This document shows positions 1 to 8,161 of a DNA stretch of 33,511 nucleotides, piece by piece. Within the stretch, counting starts at the first letter, position 1. Every line of letters begins with the position of its first letter. The notes under the pieces are model-generated. The model saw only the letters and a list, made by a program, of their open reading frames with translations. It did not search any database and was not told the DNA's origin. Both the position numbers and the translations under genes were made by a program. The DNA is from Porticoccaceae bacterium UBA4026 (lineage in GTDB: Bacteria > Pseudomonadota > Gammaproteobacteria > Pseudomonadales > Porticoccaceae), in the NCBI GenBank assembly GCA_002382445.1, contig DGAQ01000028.1, forward strand, positions 1 through 33,511. The letters are read 5' to 3'.

Positions 1-77
1 TGGTCGGGACGGCAGGATTTGAACCTGCGACCACTACACCCCCAGTGTAGTGCGCTACCAGGCTGCGCTACGCCCCG
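1..77 (-). tRNA. tRNA-Pro (anticodon GGG)
   Basis: Read on the minus strand, the sequence folds as a complete cloverleaf with an encoded CCA end. The acceptor stem CGGGGCG pairs with CGTCCCG (one G-T pair), the D arm reads GCGCAGCCTGGTAGCGC, and the anticodon stem CTACA/TGTAG holds the loop CTGGGGG, giving anticodon GGG. The T arm is GCAGG-TTCGAAT-CCTGC. It closely resembles enterobacterial proline tRNAs and should read CCC and CCU codons. It is the last element of the thrS-to-merR block, the position it also has in pseudomonads. A separate promoter lies directly upstream. Confidence 0.97.
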
Positions 78-91
78 ATTTGAGTGTCGCA

Positions 92-119
92 ATGATACAG
101 CGAAAGGCTCTTTTTGCAA
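92..119 (-). promoter_or_regulatory. Putative sigma-70 promoter of tRNA-Pro
   Basis: On the minus strand, TTGCAA (114-119) and TATCAT (92-97) are separated by 16 bases. They are followed by a GC-rich discriminator (TGCGAC), and the mature tRNA begins 14 bases after the -10 element. Spacing and discriminator look like a stable-RNA promoter, so the tRNA probably does not depend only on read-through from merR. Inferred from sequence pattern alone. Confidence 0.6.
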
Positions 120-157
120 CCAAAAAGCAATTCTTTAAAGTGAAATATTGAAATCTG

Positions 158-508
158 TTATAAGGCTTTCAAAACATCTTCTAATTCAGAGATAGTCTGA
201 TCCAGAAGTTGCTTATAGGGTGTAAGTTCCTTTTTATCTGGCGTGTCGCCAAGTTTTTGACGTGCACCACCAATGGTGAATCCCTGCTCGTGAAGTAATG
301 ACCGAATCTGACGAATCAAAATGACATCTTGACGCTGGTAGTAACGACGATTACCGCGGCGTTTGACCGGGCTCAAACCAGGAAATTCTTGTTCCCAATA
401 ACGCAACACATGGGGTTTAACACCACAAAGTTCACTGACTTCACCGATAGCAAAATAGCGCTTACCAGGAATCGCTGGTAGTTGGTTATTGTTACTTGGT
501 TCCAGCAT
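158..508 (-). CDS. MerR family DNA-binding protein (IHF-linked type)
   Basis: A 116-residue protein with an N-terminal winged helix-turn-helix of the MerR family. The segments YFAIGEVSELCGVKPHVLRYW and RRGNRRYYQRQDV are the typical helix-turn-helix and wing. The remaining ~45 residues are a short helical tail with no metal-binding cysteine cluster, so no inducer can be proposed. I chose the ATG at 508 (MLEPSNNN), which fits the start I recall for Pseudomonas orthologues. The same frame extends to a TTG at 517. The gene overlaps the end of ihfA by 17 bases, with a GAG ribosome-binding motif inside ihfA, so translation is probably coupled. The gene constantly accompanies ihfA and tRNA-Pro in gammaproteobacteria, but its targets are unknown to me. 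Confidence 0.9.
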   Translation of the reverse strand: MLEPSNNNQLPAIPGKRYFAIGEVSELCGVKPHVLRYWEQEFPGLSPVKRRGNRRYYQRQDVILIRQIRSLLHEQGFTIGGARQKLGDTPDKKELTPYKQLLDQTISELEDVLKAL

Positions 509-791
509 AAGTCTCAACTCGAGCCTTGAGCTTTTGCCCAGGTTTAAATGTCACTACACGCCGAGCGGAAATTGGAATTTCTTCACCCGTCTTAGGGTTT
601 CTACCAGGACGGCTACTTTTGTCGCGCAGTTCAAAATTACCAAATCCAGAAATCTTTACCTGATCGTTGTTTTCAAGAGCTGAGCAGATTTCGCCATAAA
701 ACATTTCAACGACCTCTTTGGCTTCCCGCTTATTGAGACCCAAATCATCGAACAACATTTCAGCCAAATCAGCTTTTGTTAACGCACCCAT
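492..791 (-). CDS. ihfA: Integration host factor subunit alpha
   Basis: A 99-residue HU/IHF-family DNA-bending protein. It starts MGALTKADLAEMLFDDLGL and has the family signature around GFGNFELRDKSSRPGRNPKTG, with the minor-groove-inserting proline in the beta arm. Length matches E. coli IhfA. It would heterodimerise with IhfB (not in this window) to bend DNA in recombination, replication and sigma-54-type transcription. It lies 41 bases downstream of pheT on the same strand, the canonical pheST-ihfA arrangement, and its last codons overlap the MerR-like gene. Alpha rather than beta is supported both by sequence and by the pheT neighbour. Confidence 0.97.
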   Translation of the reverse strand: MGALTKADLAEMLFDDLGLNKREAKEVVEMFYGEICSALENNDQVKISGFGNFELRDKSSRPGRNPKTGEEIPISARRVVTFKPGQKLKARVETYAGTK

Positions 792-832
792 CTAATAATA
801 CCTATCCTTACTCTTTTGTCTTAAAAACACAT

Positions 833-3217
833 TTACTTTCTAAGTTGTGCCTTACACCGAGTACTAAGCTCAGCGATCACACGATCAACCGCTTGGCTGA
901 CCTCCTCGTCCGTAAGAGTGCGCGAACTGTGCTGAAACGTCAAGCCTAAAGCTATACTTTTTCCTTTGTTTTCAACATCTTTGCTCTGATACACATCAAA
1001 TAACTTTAAACTTATCAGCAGATCTCCCGCCACACTATTGGCATGGTCAATCAGCGTTTGTGCCTCTACAGCCGCCTCTACAAAGAACGCCAAGTCACGC
1101 TTTACTTCTGGAAACTTGCTGACTTCTTTGTGAATTGGGATTCTAACTTCGGCGATCTTGCTTGCATCAACCTGAAAGAGGTAAACGCCAGAATCAATAC
1201 CAAGACTGCTCTGAATTCGCGGATGTAACTGCCCAACCCAACCAACGCTTTGCCCATTTCGTGAAATCTGAGCACACTGACCAGGATGTAACGCCGGGTG
1301 ACTGGCCGCGTCAAAAGAAAAAGTGCCCTTTAAACCCGTTAGTCCAAGCAACCCTTCTATATCACCCTTAATATCATAAAAGTCGACTTTCTCTTTACCT
1401 GCTGTCCAGCCGGTTGGGGATCGTGAGCCACAGAGCAACCCAGCCAACATAGTGTTTTGGCTTAGACTTACATCGCCTTTATCGCTAGAAACGAAACATT
1501 GACCAACTTCAAATATTCGAACCCGAGACTGTTGCCGGTTAAGATTATAAACTGCGCTTTTGAGTAATCCGGGCCATAAGCTTGTCCGCATGACCGACAT
1601 ATCGGCAGAAATCGGATTAATCAATGGCACCACCACTAAGTCTGGTTCAATGGTCTTTTGTAGCCCTGGGTCGACAAAGCTATAGGTTATAACCTCTTGA
1701 TAGCCGCGACTGACAAGTTGCGCTCTAAACAGGCTAATTCCCTGAGTGTTCTCCGGGTTTGGTTCTAATTTTAACGCCATGGTAGGCGTCGACGTCGGCA
1801 AGTTGTTATAGCCGTATATTCGAGCCACTTCTTCTACCAAGTCCTGTTCTATGGCGAGATCAAAGCGCCAGCTGGGGGCGATCCAGGTAGAGGCAGAATC
1901 AGTTCGTTCAACCAGCGTTAACCCCAGGCGAGTTAGCATGTCGTCGACATCCACAGTAGCAATGACAACACCGAGTTGTTGCGACAAGCGTTTATCGCGC
2001 AGCCGAATAATGATTGCGGTAGGTAAATGCTCTGCAGACTCTGTGATCGATACCGGCCCCGGGTTGCCCCCGCAAATATCCAAAATAAGTGCCGTAGCGC
2101 GCTCAATAGCCGCCACTTGGAGCTCAGAGTCTACTCCACGCTCAAAGCGATGAGATGAATCGGTATGCTTGCCATAGTTTCGCGCCTTACCGGCAATTGC
2201 TAAAGGATTAAACCAAGCACTTTCAAATAAGATGTCAGAGGTGTTGTCGCCAACAGAGGACTCGGCGCCACCCATAATGCCAGCCATTGCTAGGACTTTA
2301 TCTTGATCCGCAATCACTAGTGTTGATGTATCGACAGTAACCTCTGAATCATCCAGTAGCCTTACTTTTTCGTCACGACCCATGCGCACCCTAATATCGC
2401 CGTCAATCTTAGCTAGATCGAAGGCATGCATTGGCTGTCCAAGTTCAAGTAAGACGTAGTTAGTCACATCCACTGCAGGACCGAGGCTGCGTACGCCGCT
2501 GCGACGCAACTGCTCTTGCATCCACTGAGGTGTCGGCTGGCTAAGGTCAAGCCCGCGAATAACTCGGCCTACATAGCGTGCACAGGCATCCGGAGCTTCA
2601 AGGGTTACTTTGACCTTGTCGGCTATAGTCGCCGCCACAGGGGCGCAGGCTTGCTGTATAACCGCCTCTTGGTTGAGTACGCCCACTTCACGGGCCAATC
2701 CACGAATGCTAAGGCAGTCGCCACGATTCGGGGTAAGGTCGACCTCAATAATATTGTCATTCAGATCTAAATATTCAATTAGATCTGAACCCACAGATGC
2801 ATCTGATGGAAGCTCCCACAGGCCGCTATCATCATCCCCTAACTGCAACTCAGTTTGAGAGCAGAGCATACCGAAGGATTCAACACCACGCAGCTTAGCC
2901 TTATTAATATTAAAATCGCCAGGTAATTTGGCACCAACAACAGCAAAGGGGACTTTAATGCCGACCCTTGCATTGGGTGCACCACAAACTACCTGCGTCT
3001 GGGCGCCACCACCTGACACCTGGCAGACTCTTAACTTGTCTGCATCAGGGTGCTGCTCAATGCTAACGATTTCTCCGACTACCACGCCCGACATACTTGG
3101 CGCTGCTGCCTCAACACTCTCGACCTCAAGGCCAGCCATGGTCACCTGAGCCACCATATCTTCTGTGGAGATCGATGGGTTAACCGACTGTCGCAACCAA
3201 GATTCACTAAATTTCAT
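833..3217 (-). CDS. pheT: Phenylalanine--tRNA ligase beta subunit
   Basis: A 794-residue bacterial PheT of normal length. Visible domains in order are: an N-terminal EMAP/OB-fold tRNA-binding domain (about residues 40-150, GEIVSIEQHPDADKLRVC); the B3/B4 editing region with DLTPNRGDCLSIRGLAREVG (about 160-400, which hydrolyses Tyr-tRNA-Phe); the B5 domain (about 400-475); a pseudo-catalytic core; and a C-terminal ferredoxin-fold anticodon-binding domain (about 700-793, starting near KFPEVKRDL). It forms the alpha2-beta2 enzyme with PheS, which ends 14 bases upstream on the same strand. No truncation or frameshift is seen. Confidence 0.98.
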   Translation of the reverse strand: MKFSESWLRQSVNPSISTEDMVAQVTMAGLEVESVEAAAPSMSGVVVGEIVSIEQHPDADKLRVCQVSGGGAQTQVVCGAPNARVGIKVPFAVVGAKLPGDFNINKAKLRGVESFGMLCSQTELQLGDDDSGLWELPSDASVGSDLIEYLDLNDNIIEVDLTPNRGDCLSIRGLAREVGVLNQEAVIQQACAPVAATIADKVKVTLEAPDACARYVGRVIRGLDLSQPTPQWMQEQLRRSGVRSLGPAVDVTNYVLLELGQPMHAFDLAKIDGDIRVRMGRDEKVRLLDDSEVTVDTSTLVIADQDKVLAMAGIMGGAESSVGDNTSDILFESAWFNPLAIAGKARNYGKHTDSSHRFERGVDSELQVAAIERATALILDICGGNPGPVSITESAEHLPTAIIIRLRDKRLSQQLGVVIATVDVDDMLTRLGLTLVERTDSASTWIAPSWRFDLAIEQDLVEEVARIYGYNNLPTSTPTMALKLEPNPENTQGISLFRAQLVSRGYQEVITYSFVDPGLQKTIEPDLVVVPLINPISADMSVMRTSLWPGLLKSAVYNLNRQQSRVRIFEVGQCFVSSDKGDVSLSQNTMLAGLLCGSRSPTGWTAGKEKVDFYDIKGDIEGLLGLTGLKGTFSFDAASHPALHPGQCAQISRNGQSVGWVGQLHPRIQSSLGIDSGVYLFQVDASKIAEVRIPIHKEVSKFPEVKRDLAFFVEAAVEAQTLIDHANSVAGDLLISLKLFDVYQSKDVENKGKSIALGLTFQHSSRTLTDEEVSQAVDRVIAELSTRCKAQLRK

Positions 3218-3231
3218 ACGTTATTCCAGGC

Positions 3232-4251
3232 CTAAAATTGTTTGAGGAAGCGCAGATCGTTTTCAAAAAACAACCGCAAGTCATTAACGCCATAGCGCAG
3301 CATAGCTAATCGCTCCACGCCCATACCAAAGGCAAAGCCGGTCAATTCGTCGGTATCACTGTCAGGGTAGCAGTGCTCTAAAACATTAGGATGCACCATC
3401 CCGCAACCCATAACCTCTAACCATCCGGTCTGGCTGCACACCCTACAGCCCTCACCCTTACAATTATTACATTGGATATCCACCTCAGCTGAAGGTTCGG
3501 TAAAGGGAAAGTATGAAGGCCTAAAGCGAACAGGTAAATCAGCCTCAAAGAATGCTTTTAAGAATTGGTCAATTACCCCTTTTAAATCAGCAAAACTAAT
3601 ATCTTTATCCACAACCAACCCTTCAACCTGATGAAACATTGGCGTATGCGTTAAATCTGAATCACAGCGATACACTCGCCCCGGACAGATAATTCTAATC
3701 GGCGGTGCTTGCCGCTCCATAGTGTGCACCTGCACTGGTGATGTATGAGTCCGCAACACCGTGGTCGGATTAATATAGAAGGTGTCGTGCATTGCCCGAG
3801 CCGGATGGTGGAAGGGAATATTGAGCGCCTCAAAATTGTGATAGTCATCTTCAATCTCAGGGCCTGTCTCTACCTTATAACCAGCCCGGCTAAAAAAAGC
3901 TTCAATGCGCTCCATCGTGCGGGTCACTGGATGTAATCCACCCACCTCTTCTCCGCGGCCAGGCAGGGTTACGTCAATAGTTTCGCCATCTAACCTTGCA
4001 TTTAGAGCGACACTTTCAAGCTTTTGCTTTTGACTGTTAATCTGCTCCTGAAGGCTTTGCTTAACCTCATTAATCTTTGCACCAGCTGCTGGTCTGTCTT
4101 CCGCGGACAAGCCACCCAACCCTTTAAGAAGGCCGGTTAATCTACCTTTTTTGCCTAGATATTCAACGCGTAGATCTTCCAAAACAGCCAGATCAACAGC
4201 GCCGACAATGGCAGTTTGGGCTTCGATGGCAATCTGTTCTAGTTCAACCAT
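3232..4251 (-). CDS. pheS: Phenylalanine--tRNA ligase alpha subunit
   Basis: A 339-residue catalytic subunit. The N-terminal ~85 residues form the tRNA-binding coiled coil. The class II synthetase core follows, with motif 2 around ICPGRVYRCDSDLTHTPMFHQVEG and motif 3 as GFAFGMGVERLAMLRYGV near the C-terminus. A CNNCKGEGCRVC cluster (about residue 265) is characteristic of many bacterial PheS proteins. It charges tRNA-Phe with phenylalanine together with PheT. A strong terminator-type hairpin precedes the gene at 4301-4332, so expression may be set by termination/read-through from the rplT side or by a local promoter. Confidence 0.98.
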   Translation of the reverse strand: MVELEQIAIEAQTAIVGAVDLAVLEDLRVEYLGKKGRLTGLLKGLGGLSAEDRPAAGAKINEVKQSLQEQINSQKQKLESVALNARLDGETIDVTLPGRGEEVGGLHPVTRTMERIEAFFSRAGYKVETGPEIEDDYHNFEALNIPFHHPARAMHDTFYINPTTVLRTHTSPVQVHTMERQAPPIRIICPGRVYRCDSDLTHTPMFHQVEGLVVDKDISFADLKGVIDQFLKAFFEADLPVRFRPSYFPFTEPSAEVDIQCNNCKGEGCRVCSQTGWLEVMGCGMVHPNVLEHCYPDSDTDELTGFAFGMGVERLAMLRYGVNDLRLFFENDLRFLKQF

Positions 4252-4293
4252 TGGGACTCACTTTATTAATCAGTAGTGGGTATCTTATTCCTG

Positions 4294-4332
4294 ATAAAAA
4301 AATAGGGAAAGGGCTAATGCCCATTCCCTATT
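4294..4332 (-). terminator. Rho-independent terminator or attenuator between rplT and pheS
   Basis: On the minus strand the arms AATAGGGAA and TTCCCTATT (4301-4309 and 4324-4332) pair perfectly. An A-A mismatch follows, then GGGC/GCCC closing a TAAT loop. The hairpin is followed on the minus strand by seven T residues (4294-4300). It lies 43 bases upstream of the pheS start and about 60 bases after the rplT stop. In E. coli this same interval carries the pheM attenuator, so partial termination controlling pheST is the natural reading. Confidence 0.85.
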
Positions 4333-4393
4333 TGATTCGCTATATTTCGAACTACAAAAAAGTAGTCAATTAGGCACTTAACTGTGCTTCATA

Positions 4394-4750
4394 CTACGCC
4401 AGGGCGGCTTTGGCTTGGTTAACAACCGCACCAAATGCTGCTTTATCATGGACGGCCAAATCAGCAAGTACACGGCGATCAAGTTCGATACCAGCCTTGC
4501 TTAGGCCATTAATGAATCGGCTGTATGACAAACCTTCAACACGGGACTGAGCATTAATTCGTGCGATCCACAATCTACGGAAAGTACGCTTTTTAACGCG
4601 ACGGTCACGATAGGCATATTGCCCTGCTTTTGTTACCGCTTGAACCGCAACGCGATAAACGCGGCTACGGGCTCCGTAGTAACCTTTTGCTTGCTTTAAA
4701 ATTTTCTTGTGCCGGCGATTAGCCTCAACACCACGCTTTACTCTAGCCAT
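4394..4750 (-). CDS. rplT: 50S ribosomal protein L20
   Basis: A 118-residue, strongly basic protein starting MARVKRGVEANRRHKKILKQ and carrying the L20 signature KKRTFRRLWIARINAQSR. Length matches the family. L20 binds 23S rRNA early in large-subunit assembly. In E. coli it also represses translation of rpmI-rplT by binding a leader RNA structure. It follows rpmI by 31 bases and is followed by the terminator/attenuator before pheS. Confidence 0.98.
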   Translation of the reverse strand: MARVKRGVEANRRHKKILKQAKGYYGARSRVYRVAVQAVTKAGQYAYRDRRVKKRTFRRLWIARINAQSRVEGLSYSRFINGLSKAGIELDRRVLADLAVHDKAAFGAVVNQAKAALA

Positions 4751-4781
4751 AATATTCTCCTACCAAAATTAGTTAAGTGAC

Positions 4782-4976
4782 TTAAACATTCCGCAACATA
4801 CGATCAACCCGAGGCTTATCCGAAGCATTTAGAATGCTGGTGCCGCGCAACTGACGCTTACGTTTTGTAGTCATTTTGGTGAGAATGTGACTTTTGTGCT
4901 GGTGTTTATGCTTATAGCCCGAAGCCGTTTTTTTGAAGCGTTTTGCAGCTCCACTGTGGGTCTTACCTTTTGGCAT
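4782..4976 (-). CDS. rpmI: 50S ribosomal protein L35
   Basis: A 64-residue basic protein, MPKGKTHSGAAKRFKKTASG onward, with the usual KRKRQLRGTSILNASD segment. The family size is 64-66 residues. A TTGGAGAA ribosome-binding site lies five bases before the ATG. It lies between infC and rplT in the universal infC-rpmI-rplT order. The 90-base leader contains a hairpin that may serve in L20-mediated control (annotated separately). Confidence 0.98.
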   Translation of the reverse strand: MPKGKTHSGAAKRFKKTASGYKHKHQHKSHILTKMTTKRKRQLRGTSILNASDKPRVDRMLRNV

Positions 4977-5020
4977 TTCATTTCTCCAATAATAGTGAGG
5001 TTAAGTGACAAGAAGAGACG

Positions 5021-5057
5021 CCCGGACAGCCTGCCAAAACATTTGGCTGAACGCGGG
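5021..5057 (-). promoter_or_regulatory. Putative structured leader of rpmI-rplT (r-protein autoregulation candidate)
   Basis: In the infC-rpmI gap, GCCAAA (minus, 5042-5047) pairs perfectly with TTTGGC (5033-5038) around a TGT loop. An outer CCCG (5054-5057) can pair with CGGG (5021-5024). In E. coli the same interval contributes to the L20-binding pseudoknot that represses rpmI. Homology to that element is not shown; only position and pairing support the call. Confidence 0.35.
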
Positions 5058-5066
5058 TCGCGTTAA

Positions 5067-5594
5067 TTACTTCTTCTTGCTTCGTGGGGCCAATACCATA
5101 ATCATCTGACGACCTTCCATCTTAGGGTACTGCTCCACCAGGGCCAGCTCCATGAGATCCGCTTCGACACGTTTCATCATTTCCATACCGAGCTGTTGGT
5201 GAGCCATTTCACGTCCACGAAAACGCAGAGTAACTTTAGCTTTATCACCATTTTCCAAAAACCGAACCAAGCTACGTAACTTAATGTCGTAATCACCTTG
5301 ATCAGTTCCGGGTCGAAACTTCATTTCCTTTACTTGAGTCTGCTTTTGCTTTTTCTTTTGCAGAGCTACTTTCTTCTTAATATCAAAGACATGCTTGCCG
5401 TAGTCCATTATTTTGCACACGGGAGGCTCAGCATCCGGAGAAATTTCCACCAAATCTAAGGTCTCTTTCTGTGCTGCGTCTAGTGCCTCTTGCAAACTCA
5501 CTACACCAACTTGACTACCATCTGAGGCCACCAACCGAACTTCGGTTGAAGTTATATCGTCATTAAGACGTGCCCGCTTGCTGTCTTTTTTAAT
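5067..5594 (-). CDS. infC: Translation initiation factor IF-3 with AUU start codon
   Basis: A 175-residue IF-3. The C-terminal domain (KFRPGTDQGDYDIKLRSLVRF, then TLRFRGREMAHQQLG) and the linker/N-domain (VDLVEISPDAEPPVCKIMDYGK-like segment) are unmistakable. A conventional start search would give TTG at 5534, which cuts off about 20 conserved residues. Reading upstream gives MKKDSKRARLNDDITSTEVR joined to LVASDGSQVGVV. This matches the IF-3 N-terminus (conserved EVRL...G) and begins at an ATT at 5592-5594. GGAG lies eight bases upstream, and the thrS stop ends only five bases before it. IF-3 discriminates against AUU starts, so this rare codon allows self-repression, as established in E. coli. 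Confidence 0.93.
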   Translation of the reverse strand: MKKDSKRARLNDDITSTEVRLVASDGSQVGVVSLQEALDAAQKETLDLVEISPDAEPPVCKIMDYGKHVFDIKKKVALQKKKQKQTQVKEMKFRPGTDQGDYDIKLRSLVRFLENGDKAKVTLRFRGREMAHQQLGMEMMKRVEADLMELALVEQYPKMEGRQMIMVLAPRSKKK

Positions 5595-5599
5595 AAGCT

Positions 5600-7528
5600 T
5601 TACTCCGTTTCTACAAAAATACGCCCGCGGCGTCCTAAAGCTTCGGTAAATAGACTGTTGACCTGGTCTAAAGTGATGCTACCAAGGTCTTTCCCATCCC
5701 GAGTTCGGACTGCCACCGTGCGCGACTCTTTCTCTTTATCACCAACAACGAGAATGTAAGGAACTCGTTGAATTGAATGACCGCGAATTTTAAAGCCGAT
5801 CTTCTCGTTTCTCAAGTCACAATTGACTCTAAATCCATTATTTTGCAATGATTTGGTCACTTCTTGTGCATATTCGGCCTGTGAGTCGGTAATATTGATC
5901 ACAACCGCCTGTTCGGGTGCCAACCAAAACGGAAAAGCGCCCTCGTAGTGTTCGATCAGAATACCGATAAAACGCTCAAATGAACCCAGTATTGCCCGAT
6001 GTAACATCACCGGAACTTGACGACTTCCATCTTCAGCAACATATTGCGCATCCAGACGACCCGGCATCGAGAAATCAACTTGAACGGTTCCTAATTGCCA
6101 CACTCGCCCAATACAGTCTTTTAGAGAAAACTCAATTTTAGGACCATAAAAAGCACCCTCGCCCGGCAATTCTTGCCAGGGTAACTCTTTCGCGTCCAGA
6201 GCTTCGGCCAAGGCCTTTTCTGCACGATCCCAATCTTTGTCTGAACCCACTCGCTGCAGAGGACGAGTCGACAGCCGGTAAATAATGTCATCGAACCCAA
6301 AGTCAGCATAAACCTCATGAAGGAAATCGATAAACTCTGCAACTTCTGGCTGGATCTGATCTTCCGTACAAAAGATATGACCATCATCTTGAGTAAAAGA
6401 ACGCACACGCATTATTCCGTGCAGCGAGCCCGATGGTTCGTTTCTATGGCAAGACCCAAATTCTGCCAGTCTAAGCGGTAGGTCTCTATAACTCTTCAAA
6501 CCCTGATTAAACACCTGCACATGGCAAGGACAGTTCATGGGTTTAATGGCGTAGTTGCGATCTTCAGTAGTGACGGTAAACATATCATCACCAAACTTAT
6601 CGGCATGCCCCGACTTTTCCCATAAGCTAAAGTCCACTACCTGAGGTGTCTTTATTTCTTGATAGCCCTGATCGATCTGCTTGCCGCGCATAAACTCTTC
6701 AATAGTTTTATAAATACTCCAACCCTTCTGGTGCCAAAAAATTGACCCCGGCGCCTCTTCCTGCATATGGTAAAGACCAAGCTTCTTGTTAATTTTGCGG
6801 TGGTCGCGCTTCTCGGCTTCGGCAAGACGATTGATATAGGCTTTTAACTCTTTTTTGTTAGTCCAAGCGGTGCCGTAAATGCGTTGTAACATTTCGTTAT
6901 TACTATCGCCACGCCAGTAAGCACCGGCAACCTTGGTCAACTTAAACGCCGCTAATTTTCCCGTTGAGGGCACATGAGGACCTCGACATAGATCGATAAA
7001 GTCACCCTGACGATACAAGCCAATAGAATGGTCAGCGGGGATACTGGCAATAATTTCAGCTTTGTATTCTTCACCAATTCCCTTAAAAAACTGAACGGCC
7101 TCATCGCGGTCCCATTCCTCACGGGCAATGCTGTGGTCCGCCGCTACAAGCTCTGTCATACGCGCTTCAATAACCTCCAGGTCTTCCGGGGTAAAGGCTC
7201 GTTCAAAGGCGAAGTCATAATAGAACCCATCATCAATCACTGGACCAATGGTCACCTGTGCGGAAGGGAATAGCTGTTTAACGGCCATGGCCAGCAAATG
7301 AGCAGAAGAGTGCCGAATGATATCCAACGCCTCGTCAGAGCGGTCAGTGACAATCGCCAGCGTTGCATCTTCACTGATCACGCAAGAAGCGTCTACCACC
7401 TCACCATTGACGACACCAGCAAGGGTGGCTTTAGCCAAACCAGCGCCGATATCAGCAGCAACATCAGCAACAGAAACGGGGTTTTCAAAAATACGTTGGG
7501 AACCATCAGGCAGGGTAATAGCGGGCAT
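5600..7528 (-). CDS. thrS: Threonine--tRNA ligase
   Basis: A 642-residue protein, the same length as E. coli ThrRS. Domains in order are: N-terminal TGS (1-61); the editing domain with H73xxxH77 and Cys181 in DLCRGPH (removes mischarged serine); a class II catalytic core with zinc ligands Cys333 (KPMNCPCHV) and His384 (QDDGHIF) plus a third histidine near 510 (VMLHRAILGS); and a C-terminal anticodon-binding domain ending about 640. It charges tRNA-Thr. It is the first gene of the minus-strand translation block, and infC follows five bases after its stop, so IF-3 translation is likely coupled to it. Confidence 0.98.
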   Translation of the reverse strand: MPAITLPDGSQRIFENPVSVADVAADIGAGLAKATLAGVVNGEVVDASCVISEDATLAIVTDRSDEALDIIRHSSAHLLAMAVKQLFPSAQVTIGPVIDDGFYYDFAFERAFTPEDLEVIEARMTELVAADHSIAREEWDRDEAVQFFKGIGEEYKAEIIASIPADHSIGLYRQGDFIDLCRGPHVPSTGKLAAFKLTKVAGAYWRGDSNNEMLQRIYGTAWTNKKELKAYINRLAEAEKRDHRKINKKLGLYHMQEEAPGSIFWHQKGWSIYKTIEEFMRGKQIDQGYQEIKTPQVVDFSLWEKSGHADKFGDDMFTVTTEDRNYAIKPMNCPCHVQVFNQGLKSYRDLPLRLAEFGSCHRNEPSGSLHGIMRVRSFTQDDGHIFCTEDQIQPEVAEFIDFLHEVYADFGFDDIIYRLSTRPLQRVGSDKDWDRAEKALAEALDAKELPWQELPGEGAFYGPKIEFSLKDCIGRVWQLGTVQVDFSMPGRLDAQYVAEDGSRQVPVMLHRAILGSFERFIGILIEHYEGAFPFWLAPEQAVVINITDSQAEYAQEVTKSLQNNGFRVNCDLRNEKIGFKIRGHSIQRVPYILVVGDKEKESRTVAVRTRDGKDLGSITLDQVNSLFTEALGRRGRIFVETE

Positions 7529-7590
7529 TGTGTTTTCCTATCAGTGGTGACCCATACCAAGGGCCACATGCATTAAATTTTATAGGCGCC

Positions 7591-7618
7591 ATTTTACCCT
7601 CTATGCCTTGCTTTACAA
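7591..7618 (-). promoter_or_regulatory. Candidate sigma-70 promoter of thrS operon
   Basis: On the minus strand TTGTAA (7613-7618) and TAAAAT (7591-7596) are 16 bases apart, about 60 bases upstream of the thrS ATG. The pattern is good but the region is AT-rich, so alternative promoters are possible. Confidence 0.35.
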
Positions 7619-7680
7619 GCCTACTTGCAAGTTTAAGTTAGGTTACAATTGATTTTTTGAGCCCAGGATAAATAACGACT

Positions 7681-8133
7681 GTGAAAATCTATGTAGATGC
7701 GGACGCCTGTCCAATAGTCATTAAAGATATCCTCTACCGCGTTTCACAACGCACTGGAATTGAAGTGATTTTGGTCGCTAATCAACCATTATCTATGCCG
7801 AGAATTCCCACCGTGCGATCCATTCAGGTGAGCCAGGGCTTTGATGTCGCCGATAATCACATTGTTGACTTAGTTGAAGACGATGATTTGGTTATTACCG
7901 CTGATATCCCCCTGGCATCAGATGTAATCGACAAAGGTGGCAAGGCACTTAATCCAAGAGGCGAGTTATACACCAAAGGAAATATAAAGGCGCGACTGAA
8001 TATGCGCGATTTTATGGACTCGATGCGCAACAGCGGCGTGCAGGTTGGAGGCGGGCCGCCGCCACTATCCAAGAGAGATCGCATGGAATTCGCCAACGCG
8101 CTAGACAGGTATATTGCTAGTCACAACACCTGA
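7681..8133 (+). CDS. YaiI/YqxD (UPF0178) family protein
   Basis: A 150-residue protein of the YaiI/YqxD family. It starts MKIYVDADACPIVIKDIL and includes VTADIPLA-type and GGGPPPLSKRDRMEFANALDR segments, which are hallmarks of this family. The fold is thought to be PIN/NYN-like, with acidic residues (D6, D8) near the N-terminus, but no activity is established that I can cite. The start is GTG, with a weak AGGA motif about 12 bases upstream. It is divergent from thrS and ends 28 bases before the convergent redox gene. No obvious functional link to its neighbours. Confidence 0.93.
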   Translation: MKIYVDADACPIVIKDILYRVSQRTGIEVILVANQPLSMPRIPTVRSIQVSQGFDVADNHIVDLVEDDDLVITADIPLASDVIDKGGKALNPRGELYTKGNIKARLNMRDFMDSMRNSGVQVGGGPPPLSKRDRMEFANALDRYIASHNT

Positions 8134-8161
8134 TCTTTTAAACCTCAGGAGGCCTTTGAAC

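Noticed and set aside
4378..4392. MKHS micro-ORF after rplT as a pheM-type leader peptide
   Set aside because: It lacks Phe codons and is too short to sense Phe-tRNA. It is kept only as part of the attenuator question, not as a gene.
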